The position numbers and the translations under genes are program-made. Below, piece after piece: positions 36,296 to 45,489 of a stretch of 64,000 nt of DNA; position 1 is the first letter of the stretch, and every line of letters begins with the position of its first letter. Source of the DNA: an uncultured Dysosmobacter sp. (GTDB lineage Bacteria; Bacillota; Clostridia; Oscillospirales; Oscillospiraceae); NCBI GenBank assembly GCA_947625655.1, contig CANQPD010000009.1, positions 1 through 64,000 of the forward strand. Direction: 5' to 3'. A model generated the notes under the pieces. The model did not search any database and was not told the origin of the DNA. It worked only from the letters and a program-made list of their open reading frames with translations.

Positions 36296-37957
36296 ATGAG
36301 AAGTGACGTGGTGAAAAAGGGCGTTCCCGCCGCCCCCAACCGCTCTTTGCTGTATGCCCTGGGCTACACCAAGGAGGAGCTGGAGCGCCCGCTGATCGGC
36401 GTGGTGTGCTCCTACAATGAGATCGTCCCCGGCCACATGAACCTGGACAAGATCGCCGAGGCCGTGAAGGCGGGCGTCCGGGCCGCCGGCGGCACGCCGG
36501 TGGAATTCCCCGCCATCGCCGTGTGCGACGGCATCGCCATGGGCCATGTGGGCATGAAATACTCCCTGGTCACCCGGGACCTGATCGCCGATTCCACCGA
36601 GGCCATGGCCATGGCCCACCAGTTCGACGGCCTGGTCATGATCCCCAACTGCGACAAAAACGTGCCGGGCCTGCTGATGGCCGCGGCCCGTGTGAATATC
36701 CCCACCATCTTCGTCTCCGGCGGCCCCATGCTGGCGGGCACGCTGAACGACGGCCGCCGCACCTGCCTCTCCCACATGTTCGAGGCGGTGGGCGCCTATT
36801 ACGCCGGCAAGCTGGATGAGGAGGGCGTGGAGGAATACGAGAACAACGCCTGCCCCACCTGCGGCTCCTGCTCCGGCATGTACACCGCCAACTCCATGAA
36901 CTGCCTCACCGAGGCCATCGGCATGGCCCTGCGGGGCAACGGCACCATCCCCGCCGTCTACTCCGCCCGCCTGCGCCTTGCCAAGCACGCGGGCATGCAG
37001 ATCATGGAGCTGGTGAAGAAGGACATCCGCCCCCGGGACATCATGACCGAGGCGGCCTTCCGCAATGCCGAGACCATCGACATGGCCCTGGGCTGCTCCA
37101 CCAACACCATGCTCCACCTGCCCGCCATCGCCCACGAGTGCGGCATCGAGCTGAGCTTTGACATGGCCAACGAGATCTCCGACAAGACCCCCAACCTGTG
37201 CCATCTGGCCCCGGCGGGCTTTACCTACATGGAGGACCTGGAGCGGGCCGGCGGCGTCTACGCCGTCATGGCGGAGCTGGCCAAAGCAAACCTGCTGGAC
37301 ACCAGCCTGATGACCTGCACCGGCAGGACCGTCGCCGAGAACCTGGAGGGCGTGGTGAACCGGGACCACGAGATTATCCGCCCCATCGACAACCCCTACA
37401 CCAGGACCGGCGGCATCGCTGTGCTGAAGGGCAACCTGGCCCCCGACGGCTGCGTGGTCAAGCAGTCCGCCGTGGCCCCGGAAATGATGGTCCACGCCGG
37501 CCCCGCCCGGGTCTTTGACAGCGAGGAGGAGGCCATTGCCGCCATCTACGCCGGCAAGATCGTCTCCGGCGACGTGGTGGTCATCCGCTACGAGGGCCCC
37601 AAGGGCGGCCCCGGCATGCGGGAGATGCTGAACCCCACCTCCGCCATCGCGGGCATGGGCCTGGACAAGGAGGTGGCCCTCATCACCGACGGCCGCTTCT
37701 CCGGCGCCACCCGGGGCGCGTCCATCGGCCACGTCTCCCCGGAGGCGGCCTCCGGCGGCAACATCGGCCTGGTGGAGGAGGGCGATATCATTGCCATCGA
37801 CATCCCCAATCACGCCATCTCTGTCCAGGTCAGCGACGAGGAGCTGGCGGCCCGCCGTGCCAGGTGGGTCTGCCCCGAGCCCAAGATCAAGACCGGCTAC
37901 CTGGCCCGCTACGCCAGGCTGGTCTCCTCCGCCGACCGGGGCGCGGTCCTGGACTGA
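36296..37957 (+). CDS. ilvD: dihydroxy-acid dehydratase
   Basis: A 553-aa Fe-S dehydratase that makes 2-oxo acids from dihydroxy acids, the third common BCAA step. Cluster cysteines are in CDKNVPGLL and [17 protein letters not shown]; a further family motif [16 protein letters not shown] is near the C-terminus. The start at 36296 has ATGGAGG upstream. It follows ilvC after a 130-nt gap holding the hairpin. Confidence 0.97.
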   Translation: MRSDVVKKGVPAAPNRSLLYALGYTKEELERPLIGVVCSYNEIVPGHMNLDKIAEAVKAGVRAAGGTPVEFPAIAVCDGIAMGHVGMKYSLVTRDLIADSTEAMAMAHQFDGLVMIPNCDKNVPGLLMAAARVNIPTIFVSGGPMLAGTLNDGRRTCLSHMFEAVGAYYAGKLDEEGVEEYENNACPTCGSCSGMYTANSMNCLTEAIGMALRGNGTIPAVYSARLRLAKHAGMQIMELVKKDIRPRDIMTEAAFRNAETIDMALGCSTNTMLHLPAIAHECGIELSFDMANEISDKTPNLCHLAPAGFTYMEDLERAGGVYAVMAELAKANLLDTSLMTCTGRTVAENLEGVVNRDHEIIRPIDNPYTRTGGIAVLKGNLAPDGCVVKQSAVAPEMMVHAGPARVFDSEEEAIAAIYAGKIVSGDVVVIRYEGPKGGPGMREMLNPTSAIAGMGLDKEVALITDGRFSGATRGASIGHVSPEAASGGNIGLVEEGDIIAIDIPNHAISVQVSDEELAARRARWVCPEPKIKTGYLARYARLVSSADRGAVLD

Positions 37958-37981
37958 TCCGTTTGGGAGGGACTGAAGCCT

Positions 37982-39289
37982 ATGTACCGTGAGATTTCCC
38001 ATCTGCTGCTGTACAGCGACCTGGGGGAGGACAGCATCCTGGTCCGCGTGGCGGACATCCTCCGGGACTGGGAGCAAGGCGGCTGTGACCGGGACGCCCT
38101 GATCCGGCGGATCTACGCCCAGATCAAGCGCATCCTGGACCTGAGCACCGCCTGCGGCTTTGATGAAAACCTGTGGCAGTGCTATCTGACCTGGGTGCTG
38201 ATGACCAACCGGAATTCCTTCACCATGACCTGCGAGCGGGTGGGAGCCAGCGAGGGCAGCGTCAACCACTTCGCCAAAAGCGACTTTGCGGTGTTCCGCC
38301 GCCTGTTCCACTACGATTTTTCCGGGATCGAGCAGGACCTTGGCATCGACTGCTTCACCACCATCTGCAATTATCACGCCATTCCCAAGCGGGAGCGGAC
38401 CTATAACCACGACGTCAGCCGCCAGGTGCGGCAGCTGCGCGGCGCGCTTGCCGCCGCGGCGGACGGGGAGGAGATGTTCCGCCTGCTGACGGACTACTAC
38501 CGCCAGTACGGCTTCGGCGTCTTCGCCATGAACCGGGCCTTCCGCATCCGGCGGGATGAGAGCGGGCTGGAATTCCTGCCCATCAGCAACATCGACGGCG
38601 TGATGCTGGACGACCTGCTGGGCTATGAGCTGCAAAAGCAGCAGCTGCGGCAGAATACCGAGGCCTTCCTGAACGACAAGCGGGCCAACAACGTGCTGCT
38701 CTACGGCGACGCGGGCACCGGCAAGTCCACCAGCGTCAAGGCCCTCATCAACGAGTACTATGACCGGGGCCTGCGGATGATCGAGATTTACAAGCACCAG
38801 TTCGGGGACCTCTCCGCCGTCCTGGGCCAGATCAAGAACCGGAACTACCGCTTCATCATCTTCATCGACGACCTGTCCTTCGAGGAGAACGAGGTGGAGT
38901 ACAAGTTCCTGAAGGCCGTCATCGAGGGCGGCGTGGAGACCCGGCCTGACAACGTGCTGATCTATGCCACCTCCAACCGCCGCCACCTGATCCGGGAGAC
39001 CTGGAACGACCGCACGGACATGGAGCACAACGGCGACATCCACCGCTCCGACACCATGGAGGAAAAGCTCTCCCTTGCAAGCCGCTTCGGCGTCTCCATC
39101 AACTACAGCGCCCCCACCCCCAAAGAGTACCAGGACATCGTCCGGATGCTGGCCCGGCGCCAGGGCATCGACATGGACGAAAAGCAGCTTCTGGCCATGG
39201 CCAACACCTGGGAGGTCCGCCACGGCGGCTTCTCCGGCCGCGCCGCCCAGCAGTTTGTCCACTATCTGGAGGGCCTGGAGAAGGCCTGA
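37982..39289 (+). CDS. DUF815 AAA+ ATPase
   Basis: A 435-aa protein. A long N-terminal region (1-200) precedes the DUF815-type AAA core: Walker A GDAGTGKST (about 243-251), Walker B FIIFIDDLSFE, and a sensor in IYATSNRRHLIRE. Cellular function is unknown. It follows ilvD by 24 nt and ends at a terminator, so it may be part of the ilv transcript by position only. Confidence 0.9.
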   Translation: MYREISHLLLYSDLGEDSILVRVADILRDWEQGGCDRDALIRRIYAQIKRILDLSTACGFDENLWQCYLTWVLMTNRNSFTMTCERVGASEGSVNHFAKSDFAVFRRLFHYDFSGIEQDLGIDCFTTICNYHAIPKRERTYNHDVSRQVRQLRGALAAAADGEEMFRLLTDYYRQYGFGVFAMNRAFRIRRDESGLEFLPISNIDGVMLDDLLGYELQKQQLRQNTEAFLNDKRANNVLLYGDAGTGKSTSVKALINEYYDRGLRMIEIYKHQFGDLSAVLGQIKNRNYRFIIFIDDLSFEENEVEYKFLKAVIEGGVETRPDNVLIYATSNRRHLIRETWNDRTDMEHNGDIHRSDTMEEKLSLASRFGVSINYSAPTPKEYQDIVRMLARRQGIDMDEKQLLAMANTWEVRHGGFSGRAAQQFVHYLEGLEKA

Positions 39290-39297
39290 CATACCGG

Positions 39298-39341
39298 CAG
39301 CTCCCCGGCAGCCTTTGGCTGCCGGGGAGCTGTCTCTTTTT
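39298..39341 (+). terminator. terminator of the ilv-DUF815 operon
   Basis: A 16-bp perfect stem CAGCTCCCCGGCAGCC/GGCTGCCGGGGAGCTG, then TCTCTTTTT. Confidence 0.93.
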
Positions 39342-39641
39342 GAAAAGCCGCCCCAGGGATATTTTTGTGTAGCGGCTTTTGGGCGGATATGATACAATCC
39401 TTTCAAACGGCCTGGAGCCTGATGGCCAAAGCCTGGCGGGGACAGGGCTTTCCGCTTCCGGCGCCGCAAAGCCAAGGGGGCGCCGTCATCCGCCCCGCTT
39501 CTTCTGCCCTGTGCCGGAGGGGATTGGGCGGGGCCTTTGCCGCACACGCGGGAAACGCGGTTCAGGTCAGAAAAACGCTTTTGCAAATGGGCATCCTTAC
39601 AACGGCGGCTGTCCCCATTCTTCAGAAAGGCTGTATGCAAA
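39342..39641. other. upstream region of the MoxR-VWA operon
   Basis: 300 nt without a supported gene. A TATGATACAAT sequence at about 39388-39398 could be an extended -10 box, but no good -35 is seen. Nothing else was recognised. Confidence 0.35.
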
Positions 39642-40730
39642 ATGACCGATCAAGAGACCAATTTGGTATTATTAAACGTGAATCAGACTGTGAGCCTGTT
39701 GTCCCGGGTCTATATCAAGCTCATCAAAAATGGCACTCCGCTGAAAAACTTTCCCTCCGTGATGCTGTGGGGGCCTCCTGGGATCGGCAAATCCCAGGGC
39801 GTGCGAGAAATAGCGGAGCATATCCGGGCGGAGACCGGGAAAAAGGTCGCCATCACAGATGTGCGCCTTTTGCTGTTCAACCCGGTCGATCTCAGGGGCA
39901 TCCCGACGGCCAACGCGGACAGGACGCTGGCGGTGTGGCTGAAACCGCAGATCTTCCAGATGGATGCGGGCGGGGATGTGATCAACATTCTCTTTCTGGA
40001 CGAGATCACCGCCGCGCCGCAGTCCGTGCAGGCCGCCGCCTATCAGATCACGCTGGACCGCGTCATCGGCGAGCACAGGCTGCCTGAAAACTGCATCATC
40101 ATTGCCGCCGGCAACCGTGTCACCGACAAGTCCGTTGCTTATCATATGCCGCGAGCGCTGGCCAACCGCCTTCTGCACATTACTGTGAAGGGCGACCCGG
40201 ACTCCTGGCATGACTGGGCCGTGAAAACGGGGATTCACCGCTTCGTCACCAGTTTCCTCGCGTATAACCCGACGGCCCTCCTGCGCGCTGATATCTCGGA
40301 GTCCTCCCTTGCGTTTCCAACGCCCCGCTCCTGGGAAATGGTCAGCAGCATCCTCACCCATGTCTCGGAAAACCTGGACGCGGTCCAGCCGCTGGTATCC
40401 GGCTGCATCGGCGCCGCTGTGACATACAATTTCGCAAAATGGTGCACGCTTTTTTCGTGTCTTCCCCCGGTCGAAGACATTTTCTCCGGAAGAAAGGCGG
40501 ATACGGAAACTTCTCCGGAAATGCAGGAAGTCCTGAGAGCCGAGATGGTCGCTTACGCGCGTCAGCACCCGGAAAAGGAGGGGATCGACCGCTCCATTGC
40601 GTTCTCCGTCGACCTCCCATGGACCTTCCGCGCCAAGATCCTCCACGATTATCGGCTTATCCCGGAGCTTCGCCCCATTCTCTCTGAAAACGCGATCTAT
40701 TTGGACGCGGTCAAGGCGGGCCTGAAATGA
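39642..40730 (+). CDS. MoxR-type AAA+ ATPase
   Basis: A 362-aa AAA ATPase. Walker A is GPPGIGKSQ (about 45-53), Walker B ILFLDEITAAP (about 120-130), and sensor 1 IIAAGNR. MoxR-like ATPases work with VWA-domain partners to remodel or mature target proteins. The VWA gene follows with a 4-nt overlap (ATGA). ATG 39642 is used; only a weak AAAGG lies upstream, so the start is less certain. Confidence 0.87.
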   Translation: MTDQETNLVLLNVNQTVSLLSRVYIKLIKNGTPLKNFPSVMLWGPPGIGKSQGVREIAEHIRAETGKKVAITDVRLLLFNPVDLRGIPTANADRTLAVWLKPQIFQMDAGGDVINILFLDEITAAPQSVQAAAYQITLDRVIGEHRLPENCIIIAAGNRVTDKSVAYHMPRALANRLLHITVKGDPDSWHDWAVKTGIHRFVTSFLAYNPTALLRADISESSLAFPTPRSWEMVSSILTHVSENLDAVQPLVSGCIGAAVTYNFAKWCTLFSCLPPVEDIFSGRKADTETSPEMQEVLRAEMVAYARQHPEKEGIDRSIAFSVDLPWTFRAKILHDYRLIPELRPILSENAIYLDAVKAGLK

Positions 40731-42106
40731 CGGACAGGAGGATCAAAAAGCTCAGGCGAAAACTTCAGGAGGCCCGGTACCGGCTTTTGACGCGGGAGCC
40801 GGAATTGGCGGCGCCCCTTGTGGAGATGCTGTTTGTCGCCGATGTGGATGTGCGCCGGATATCGACGAACGGAAGCTGCGTCTACTTTGACGCGGACTGG
40901 CTGGAAAAGCTGGGCGGCAGAAGCCTGGACTTCGCCCTCTGCCACCAGCTCATGCATATCCGGCTGGGGCATCTCTCACGCCCGCAGTTCTACAAAGGCG
41001 ACCGGTTCCACTTCGCCTGCAATATCGTTGCCAACTCCTCGCTCATCCGGTACGGCTTCACGGAGGAAAAGCTCCCGGGGATCGGCGAGATCCGCCATGA
41101 GACTTTTTACCCGAAGGTGGAGGGCTGCGCGCTGACACCTTATGAGGCGTTTCGGATGACTCCGCTGGACCCCTCCGCTTTGCGTGAGCCGCAGCGCCGC
41201 AATCTCCTGCTGGACTCAGATGAGTGGTGGGACCGCCCCCTTGCCCGCGCCGCGGACGGCGTTCTGATCCTCGGCCCGGATGACCCTGACCCGGACGATC
41301 TGATCCTGTCGGAGCGCGTGCGCGGGATCATAGAGCGGGAACGCGGGAAGCTCCACAGACAGATCATGCCGGAAATACGCGGCCCGGGAGATGAGAAGCG
41401 CCTGGAGGATGAAGTGCTGGATGACCGCGTCTTTGCGTACAGGACCCGGCCGGGCGCGGACCTGAGGGAGACGATCCGGGAGATCCGGGGGGCCAGGGAC
41501 CGGGACGCGGAGACCTACGGCGACGGCGGCCTTTGGGAGCGTGATCTGCGCCGGCCCCGTATTGCCGCCCACGATTGGCGCTCTTTGCTGAACCACTTTA
41601 TCATGGATGAAACGAAGGACTATAGCTTTACCCCGCCTGACCGCCGGCTGCAGGATCCGGACTTCTTCCTGCCGGACTACAACGCGTCTGAAATTCCCAG
41701 ACGCAGCGTCTTGTTCATGGTGGATATCTCCGCCTCTCTGAGCGACAGGGAAGTGGGGATAGCTGCCGCCGAGATCTGTGCCGCGATCGAGCAGTTCGAC
41801 GGGATGCTGAGCGGCTCCGTGGGCTTTTTTGACTCGCAGGTGCGCCGCGTGATCCCCATATCCGGCGTGGAGGACCTGCTGCGGCTGGCGCCATACGGCG
41901 GAGGCGGGACAGACTTCCGGTGTATCTTCCGGTATGTTCAGGAAAAGATGGCGGAGGATGCCCCCTCCGAAATCGTCGTCATGACAGACGGCAAAGGAGA
42001 TTTTCCGGAGTATGAGGCGTCCCTGGGCATACCTGTGCTGTGGCTGCTCACCAGCGATCACGTCCGGACCCCCTGGGGGCAGGCGGCATACTTCCGCGAT
42101 CCGTGA
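40727..42106 (+). CDS. VWA-like protein with degenerate metallopeptidase motif
   Basis: A 459-aa protein of the DUF2201/VWA-like type. The N-terminal part carries LCHQLMHIRLGH at about 71-82 where relatives usually have HExxH, so the catalytic glutamate is replaced by glutamine (Q74). The central region is charged. The C-terminal VWA-like domain (about 325-455) has a MIDAS motif VDISASLS and later VMTDGKGDF. It is paired with the MoxR-type ATPase upstream, suggesting an ATPase/VWA chaperone pair rather than an active protease. Confidence 0.87.
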   Translation: MTDRRIKKLRRKLQEARYRLLTREPELAAPLVEMLFVADVDVRRISTNGSCVYFDADWLEKLGGRSLDFALCHQLMHIRLGHLSRPQFYKGDRFHFACNIVANSSLIRYGFTEEKLPGIGEIRHETFYPKVEGCALTPYEAFRMTPLDPSALREPQRRNLLLDSDEWWDRPLARAADGVLILGPDDPDPDDLILSERVRGIIERERGKLHRQIMPEIRGPGDEKRLEDEVLDDRVFAYRTRPGADLRETIREIRGARDRDAETYGDGGLWERDLRRPRIAAHDWRSLLNHFIMDETKDYSFTPPDRRLQDPDFFLPDYNASEIPRRSVLFMVDISASLSDREVGIAAAEICAAIEQFDGMLSGSVGFFDSQVRRVIPISGVEDLLRLAPYGGGGTDFRCIFRYVQEKMAEDAPSEIVVMTDGKGDFPEYEASLGIPVLWLLTSDHVRTPWGQAAYFRDP

Positions 42107-42506
42107 TATCCATTCAGCCGCGGCCGGAACACAGGCGCCATAAATGGCGGCCATTTTAGGGCCCAAAACCGTGCTGTCACAGCGGCGGCAGGAAGCCGAT
42201 CAGGGCCAGCGCCGCGAAACGGGCGGGATAAAAAGCGTACATGAGCCGCTGGAAGCCGGGGCCGGTGTTTTCCTTTTCCCCGTTGTATGCCAATGCTGCC
42301 AGCATGCCCGGATAGCTGCCCTTTGTTCACTGAGGGTGCCCGGTCTGACGCCGTCTCCCGGCCGGCGGCCCGCACAGCGGAAAGACGTACAGCATACGGC
42401 AAAGATTTGGAGCGGCCTGTAATTCATCCGAAAAACCTCCTTGTCGAAAGGCGGCATCGCGCGGATTTCTGACAAGGAGCTGGACAAAATCCTTACGGAT
42501 TTCTGA
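42107..42506. other. 400-nt region without an intact gene
   Basis: No supported gene. A plus-strand frame ending at 42506 encodes a coding-like tail (GGIARISDKELDKILTDF, then TGA), possibly the remains of a deleted gene. The GC content is high and no other signal was seen. Confidence 0.35.
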
Positions 42507-42539
42507 CAAAAACGGCGCCGGGAGAAATCCCGGCGCCGT
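42507..42539 (-). terminator. terminator of the ribokinase gene
   Basis: Stem ACGGCGCCGGG/CCCGGCGCCGT with a 6-nt loop; on the minus strand TTTTT follows. Confidence 0.9.
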
Positions 42540-42546
42540 AAAGGCC

Positions 42547-43545
42547 TTATTTCAGCACATCCAGGGCGGACAGATCGAACCCCTGACCGTTCCGATCACG
42601 CATCAAATGGATGACCTCGTCCAGCGTGGGCAGGGAGGGCATGGCCCCCATCCGGGACACCGTGATGGCGGCGGTGTGGCTGGCGAAGGACAGCGCCGCC
42701 TCCTGGGAGAGGCCCACGGTCAGTCCCACAGACAGGGCGCCCACAAAGGAGTCGCCCGCGGCGGTGGGGTCCGCCACATGGTCCATATGGACGCAGGGGA
42801 CATAGCGGATGGAATCAGCCCCCACCACGGCGGAGCCGCTGCCGCCCAGGGTGATGATGACGTTTTCCACGCCCTTGTCCCACAGGGCGGCGGCGATTTT
42901 TTGCAGATCCGCCCGCAGAGGGCCGTTTTCGTCGGCGCCAAGGGGCAGGCCGGTCTCCGCGGAGGCCTCCTGCTCGTTGGGGGTCAGGTATGTGACCAGG
43001 CGCAGAAGCTCGTCGTCCAGGTCCGTGGCGGGGGCGGGATTCAGCATGACGGGGACGCCGGCTTCCCTGGCCCACCGGGCCACCGCGCGGTTGACCGCCA
43101 GCGGCACCTCCAGCTGAAGCAGCACCATGTCGTATGCGGCGATCTCGTCCCGGATCCAGGCGGCCTCCTCCACCGTCAGGGTCTGGTTGGCACCGGGGAT
43201 GACCACGATCCGGTTCTGGGCGGTGTGCTCCGTCACCTCCAAAGTCACATGGCCCACGCCGGAGGAGACCCCGGGCCGCACCAGCACATGGCTTACGTCC
43301 ACACCGGCGGCGCGGGGGATCTCCAACAGCTTTTCTCCAAAGAGATCATCGCCCACACAGCCCATCATGGTGACGTCGGCGCCCAGGCGGGCGCACTGCA
43401 GCGCCTGATTGGCGCCCTTGCCGCCCGGGGCCATGTGAAAGGATTTTCCGTATACGGTCTGGGACGACTGGGGAACTTGCTCCGTGGCGGCGATCACATC
43501 CATGACAAAACTGCCGACGACTAAGATACGAGGCTTTCTATGCAT
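42547..43545 (-). CDS. rbsK: ribokinase
   Basis: A 332-aa PfkB-family sugar kinase that phosphorylates ribose to ribose 5-phosphate, feeding PRPP and purine synthesis. Family motifs: MAPGGKGANQA near residue 40, LNPAPA in the middle, and DPTAAGDSFVGAL with the catalytic Asp of AGD. It is a single-gene unit with its own promoter and terminator. Other PfkB sugars are possible, but the GGKGANQA pattern favours ribose. Confidence 0.9.
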   Translation of the reverse strand: MHRKPRILVVGSFVMDVIAATEQVPQSSQTVYGKSFHMAPGGKGANQALQCARLGADVTMMGCVGDDLFGEKLLEIPRAAGVDVSHVLVRPGVSSGVGHVTLEVTEHTAQNRIVVIPGANQTLTVEEAAWIRDEIAAYDMVLLQLEVPLAVNRAVARWAREAGVPVMLNPAPATDLDDELLRLVTYLTPNEQEASAETGLPLGADENGPLRADLQKIAAALWDKGVENVIITLGGSGSAVVGADSIRYVPCVHMDHVADPTAAGDSFVGALSVGLTVGLSQEAALSFASHTAAITVSRMGAMPSLPTLDEVIHLMRDRNGQGFDLSALDVLK

Positions 43546-43591
43546 GACTTGGTAGCTCCTATTTGCGAGTAAACGATTAAGTAATGCCTTT

Positions 43592-43619
43592 ATTATAAGA
43601 CTTCACATAAAAAATACAA
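43592..43619 (-). promoter_or_regulatory. promoter of the ribokinase gene
   Basis: Minus strand TTGTAT (43614-43619) and TATAAT (43592-43597), 16 bp apart. Confidence 0.7.
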
Positions 43620-43644
43620 GCCCTTTTGGAAAATAAAAAGGTGA

Positions 43645-43676
43645 CAAAAGACGCCTGCCGCGGCAGGCGTCTTTTG
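43645..43676 (-). terminator. terminator downstream of guaB
   Basis: A perfect stem CAAAAGACGCCTGCCG/CGGCAGGCGTCTTTTG. It ends guaB transcription after the duplicated segment. Confidence 0.85.
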
Positions 43677-43712
43677 ACAAAGCCTATTTGGACACCAGCC
43701 CTTGGGCGGCGG

Positions 43713-43772
43713 TCAGCTCCGCTGATTGCCGCTGCCGGTGGTGTCTTTCAGCAGCACGTCGTGGGCGCCGCC
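43713..43772 (-). repeat. duplicated 3' end of guaB (distal copy)
   Basis: 60 nt identical, except one base, to the last 60 nt of guaB at 43916-43975, beginning exactly at the stop codon. The copies are 203 nt apart. The spacer holds a strong hairpin CCCCGCGGGA/TCCCGCGGGG at 43778-43801. Such duplication of a gene's 3' end is typical of an integration site restored by an element that later decayed. Confidence 0.8.
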
Positions 43773-43915
43773 GCACCCCGCGGGACAGGTCCCGCGGGGA
43801 CCCCGCATAGGACTCAAATGGTCGGGCGGAGCCCGCCCATTTCAAGGTTTTGCTCCGCAAAACGCTTGGACGCGCCACTTGGCGCGGGAAGGGCGGCGTG
43901 GAGGCTGCTTAGTGA

Positions 43916-45430
43916 TCAGCTCCGCTGATTGCCGCTGCCGGTGGTGTCTTTCAGCAGCACGTCGTGTGCGCCGCCCTCTACGATGGAGACGGCGGATACC
44001 AGGGTCAGCTTGGCCTTCTCCCGCAGCTCGGGGATGGTCAGCGCGCCGCAGTTGCACATGGTGGAGCGCACCTTGGCCAGGGTGGTGGCCATGCCGTCGG
44101 CCAGGGCGCCGGCATAGGGCACATAGGAGTCCACGCCCTCCTCAAAGGAGAGCTTCCCGGCGCCGCCCAGGTCGTAGCGCTGCCAGTTCCGGGCACGGGC
44201 GCTGCCCTCGCCCCAGTACTCCTTCATATAGCTGCCGCCGATCAGCACCTTGGCGGAGGGGCTTTCGTCAAACCGGGAGAAATAGCGGCCCAGCATGCAG
44301 AAGTCCGCGCCCATGGCCAGAGCCAGGGTGATGTGATAGTCCTGGACGATGCCGCCGTCGGCGCAGATGGGGACATACACGCCGGTCTCCTCAAAGTACT
44401 TGTCCCGCTCCGCCGCCACGTCGATGACGGAGGTGGCCTGGCCCCGGCCGATGCCCTTGGTCTCCCGGGTGATGCAGATGGAGCCGCCGCCGATGCCGAT
44501 CTTCACAAAGTCGGCCCCGGCGTCCGCCAGGAAGCGGAAGCCCTCGCCGTCCACCACGTTGCCGGCGCCCACCTTCACGGCGTCGCCGTAGCGCTCCCGG
44601 ATCCACTCCAGGCAGCGTTTCTGCCAGACGGAGTAGCCCTCGGAGGAGTCCATTACCAGCACGTCCGCGCCGGCCTCCACCAGGGCGGGGACCCGCTCGG
44701 CGTAGTCCCGGGTGTTGATGCCCGCACCCACCACATAGCGCTTCTGGCTGTCCAGCAGTTCCAGGGGGTTGCCCTTGTGGGAGTCATAGTCCTTGCGGAA
44801 CACGAAGCTCACCAGATGCCCGTCCTTGGAGACGATGGGCAGGGCGTTGAGCTTGCGGTCCCAGATGATGTCGTTGGCCTCTTTCAGGCTGGTGCCCTCA
44901 GGGGCGTAGATCACCTTTTCAATAGGCGTCATGAACGCCGTGACGGGGGTGGAGGGGTCCATGCGGCTGACGCGGTAGTCCCGGCTGGTCACCAGCCCCA
45001 GCAGTTTGCCGGTGCCGGTGCCGTCCTCGGTGACGGCCATGGTGGAGTGGCCGGTGCGCTCCTTCAGCGCCAGCACGTCCGCCAGGGTGTCGCCCAGACG
45101 CAGGTTGGAGTCGCTGAACACGAAGCCTGCCTTGTAGTTCTTGACCTTGCGGACCATCTCGGCCTGCTGGTCGATGGGCTGGGAGACGTAGATGAAGGCG
45201 ATGCCGCCCTCTTTGGCCAGGCCGATGCCCATCTTCTCGCCGGAGACGGACTGCATGACGGCGGAGACCATGGGGACGTTCATGGTCAGGGGGCATTCCT
45301 CGCCCCGCCGGTATTTCACCACCGGGGTTTTCAGGGAGACGTTGGCGGGGATGCAGTTTTCATCGGTGTAGCCGGGTACCAGCAGGTACTCGCTGAAGGT
45401 ATGAGAGGGTTCACTGAAAAAATATGCCAT
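43916..45430 (-). CDS. guaB: IMP dehydrogenase
   Basis: A 504-aa enzyme that oxidises IMP to XMP, the committed GTP step. The TIM barrel is split by two CBS domains (about 100-220: [19 protein letters not shown]). The catalytic cysteine is in [12 protein letters not shown]; the usual GIGPGSIC has Pro replaced by Gly. The mobile flap region [13 protein letters not shown] is long, as in the type common in Clostridia. GAGGTGG precedes ATG. It follows the purine operon by 60 nt on the same strand, so co-regulation is likely. Confidence 0.94.
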   Translation of the reverse strand: MAYFFSEPSHTFSEYLLVPGYTDENCIPANVSLKTPVVKYRRGEECPLTMNVPMVSAVMQSVSGEKMGIGLAKEGGIAFIYVSQPIDQQAEMVRKVKNYKAGFVFSDSNLRLGDTLADVLALKERTGHSTMAVTEDGTGTGKLLGLVTSRDYRVSRMDPSTPVTAFMTPIEKVIYAPEGTSLKEANDIIWDRKLNALPIVSKDGHLVSFVFRKDYDSHKGNPLELLDSQKRYVVGAGINTRDYAERVPALVEAGADVLVMDSSEGYSVWQKRCLEWIRERYGDAVKVGAGNVVDGEGFRFLADAGADFVKIGIGGGSICITRETKGIGRGQATSVIDVAAERDKYFEETGVYVPICADGGIVQDYHITLALAMGADFCMLGRYFSRFDESPSAKVLIGGSYMKEYWGEGSARARNWQRYDLGGAGKLSFEEGVDSYVPYAGALADGMATTLAKVRSTMCNCGALTIPELREKAKLTLVSAVSIVEGGAHDVLLKDTTGSGNQRS

Positions 45431-45489
45431 GCGGCCACCTCATTTCAAAGTATTTTTCCTAGGATACCACAAATGTGTAAAAAAGCAAA

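Noticed and set aside
42420..42506. Short frame ending SDKELDKILTDF
   Set aside because: Looks like a gene tail but lacks a start and any homologous context; mentioned only in the region note.
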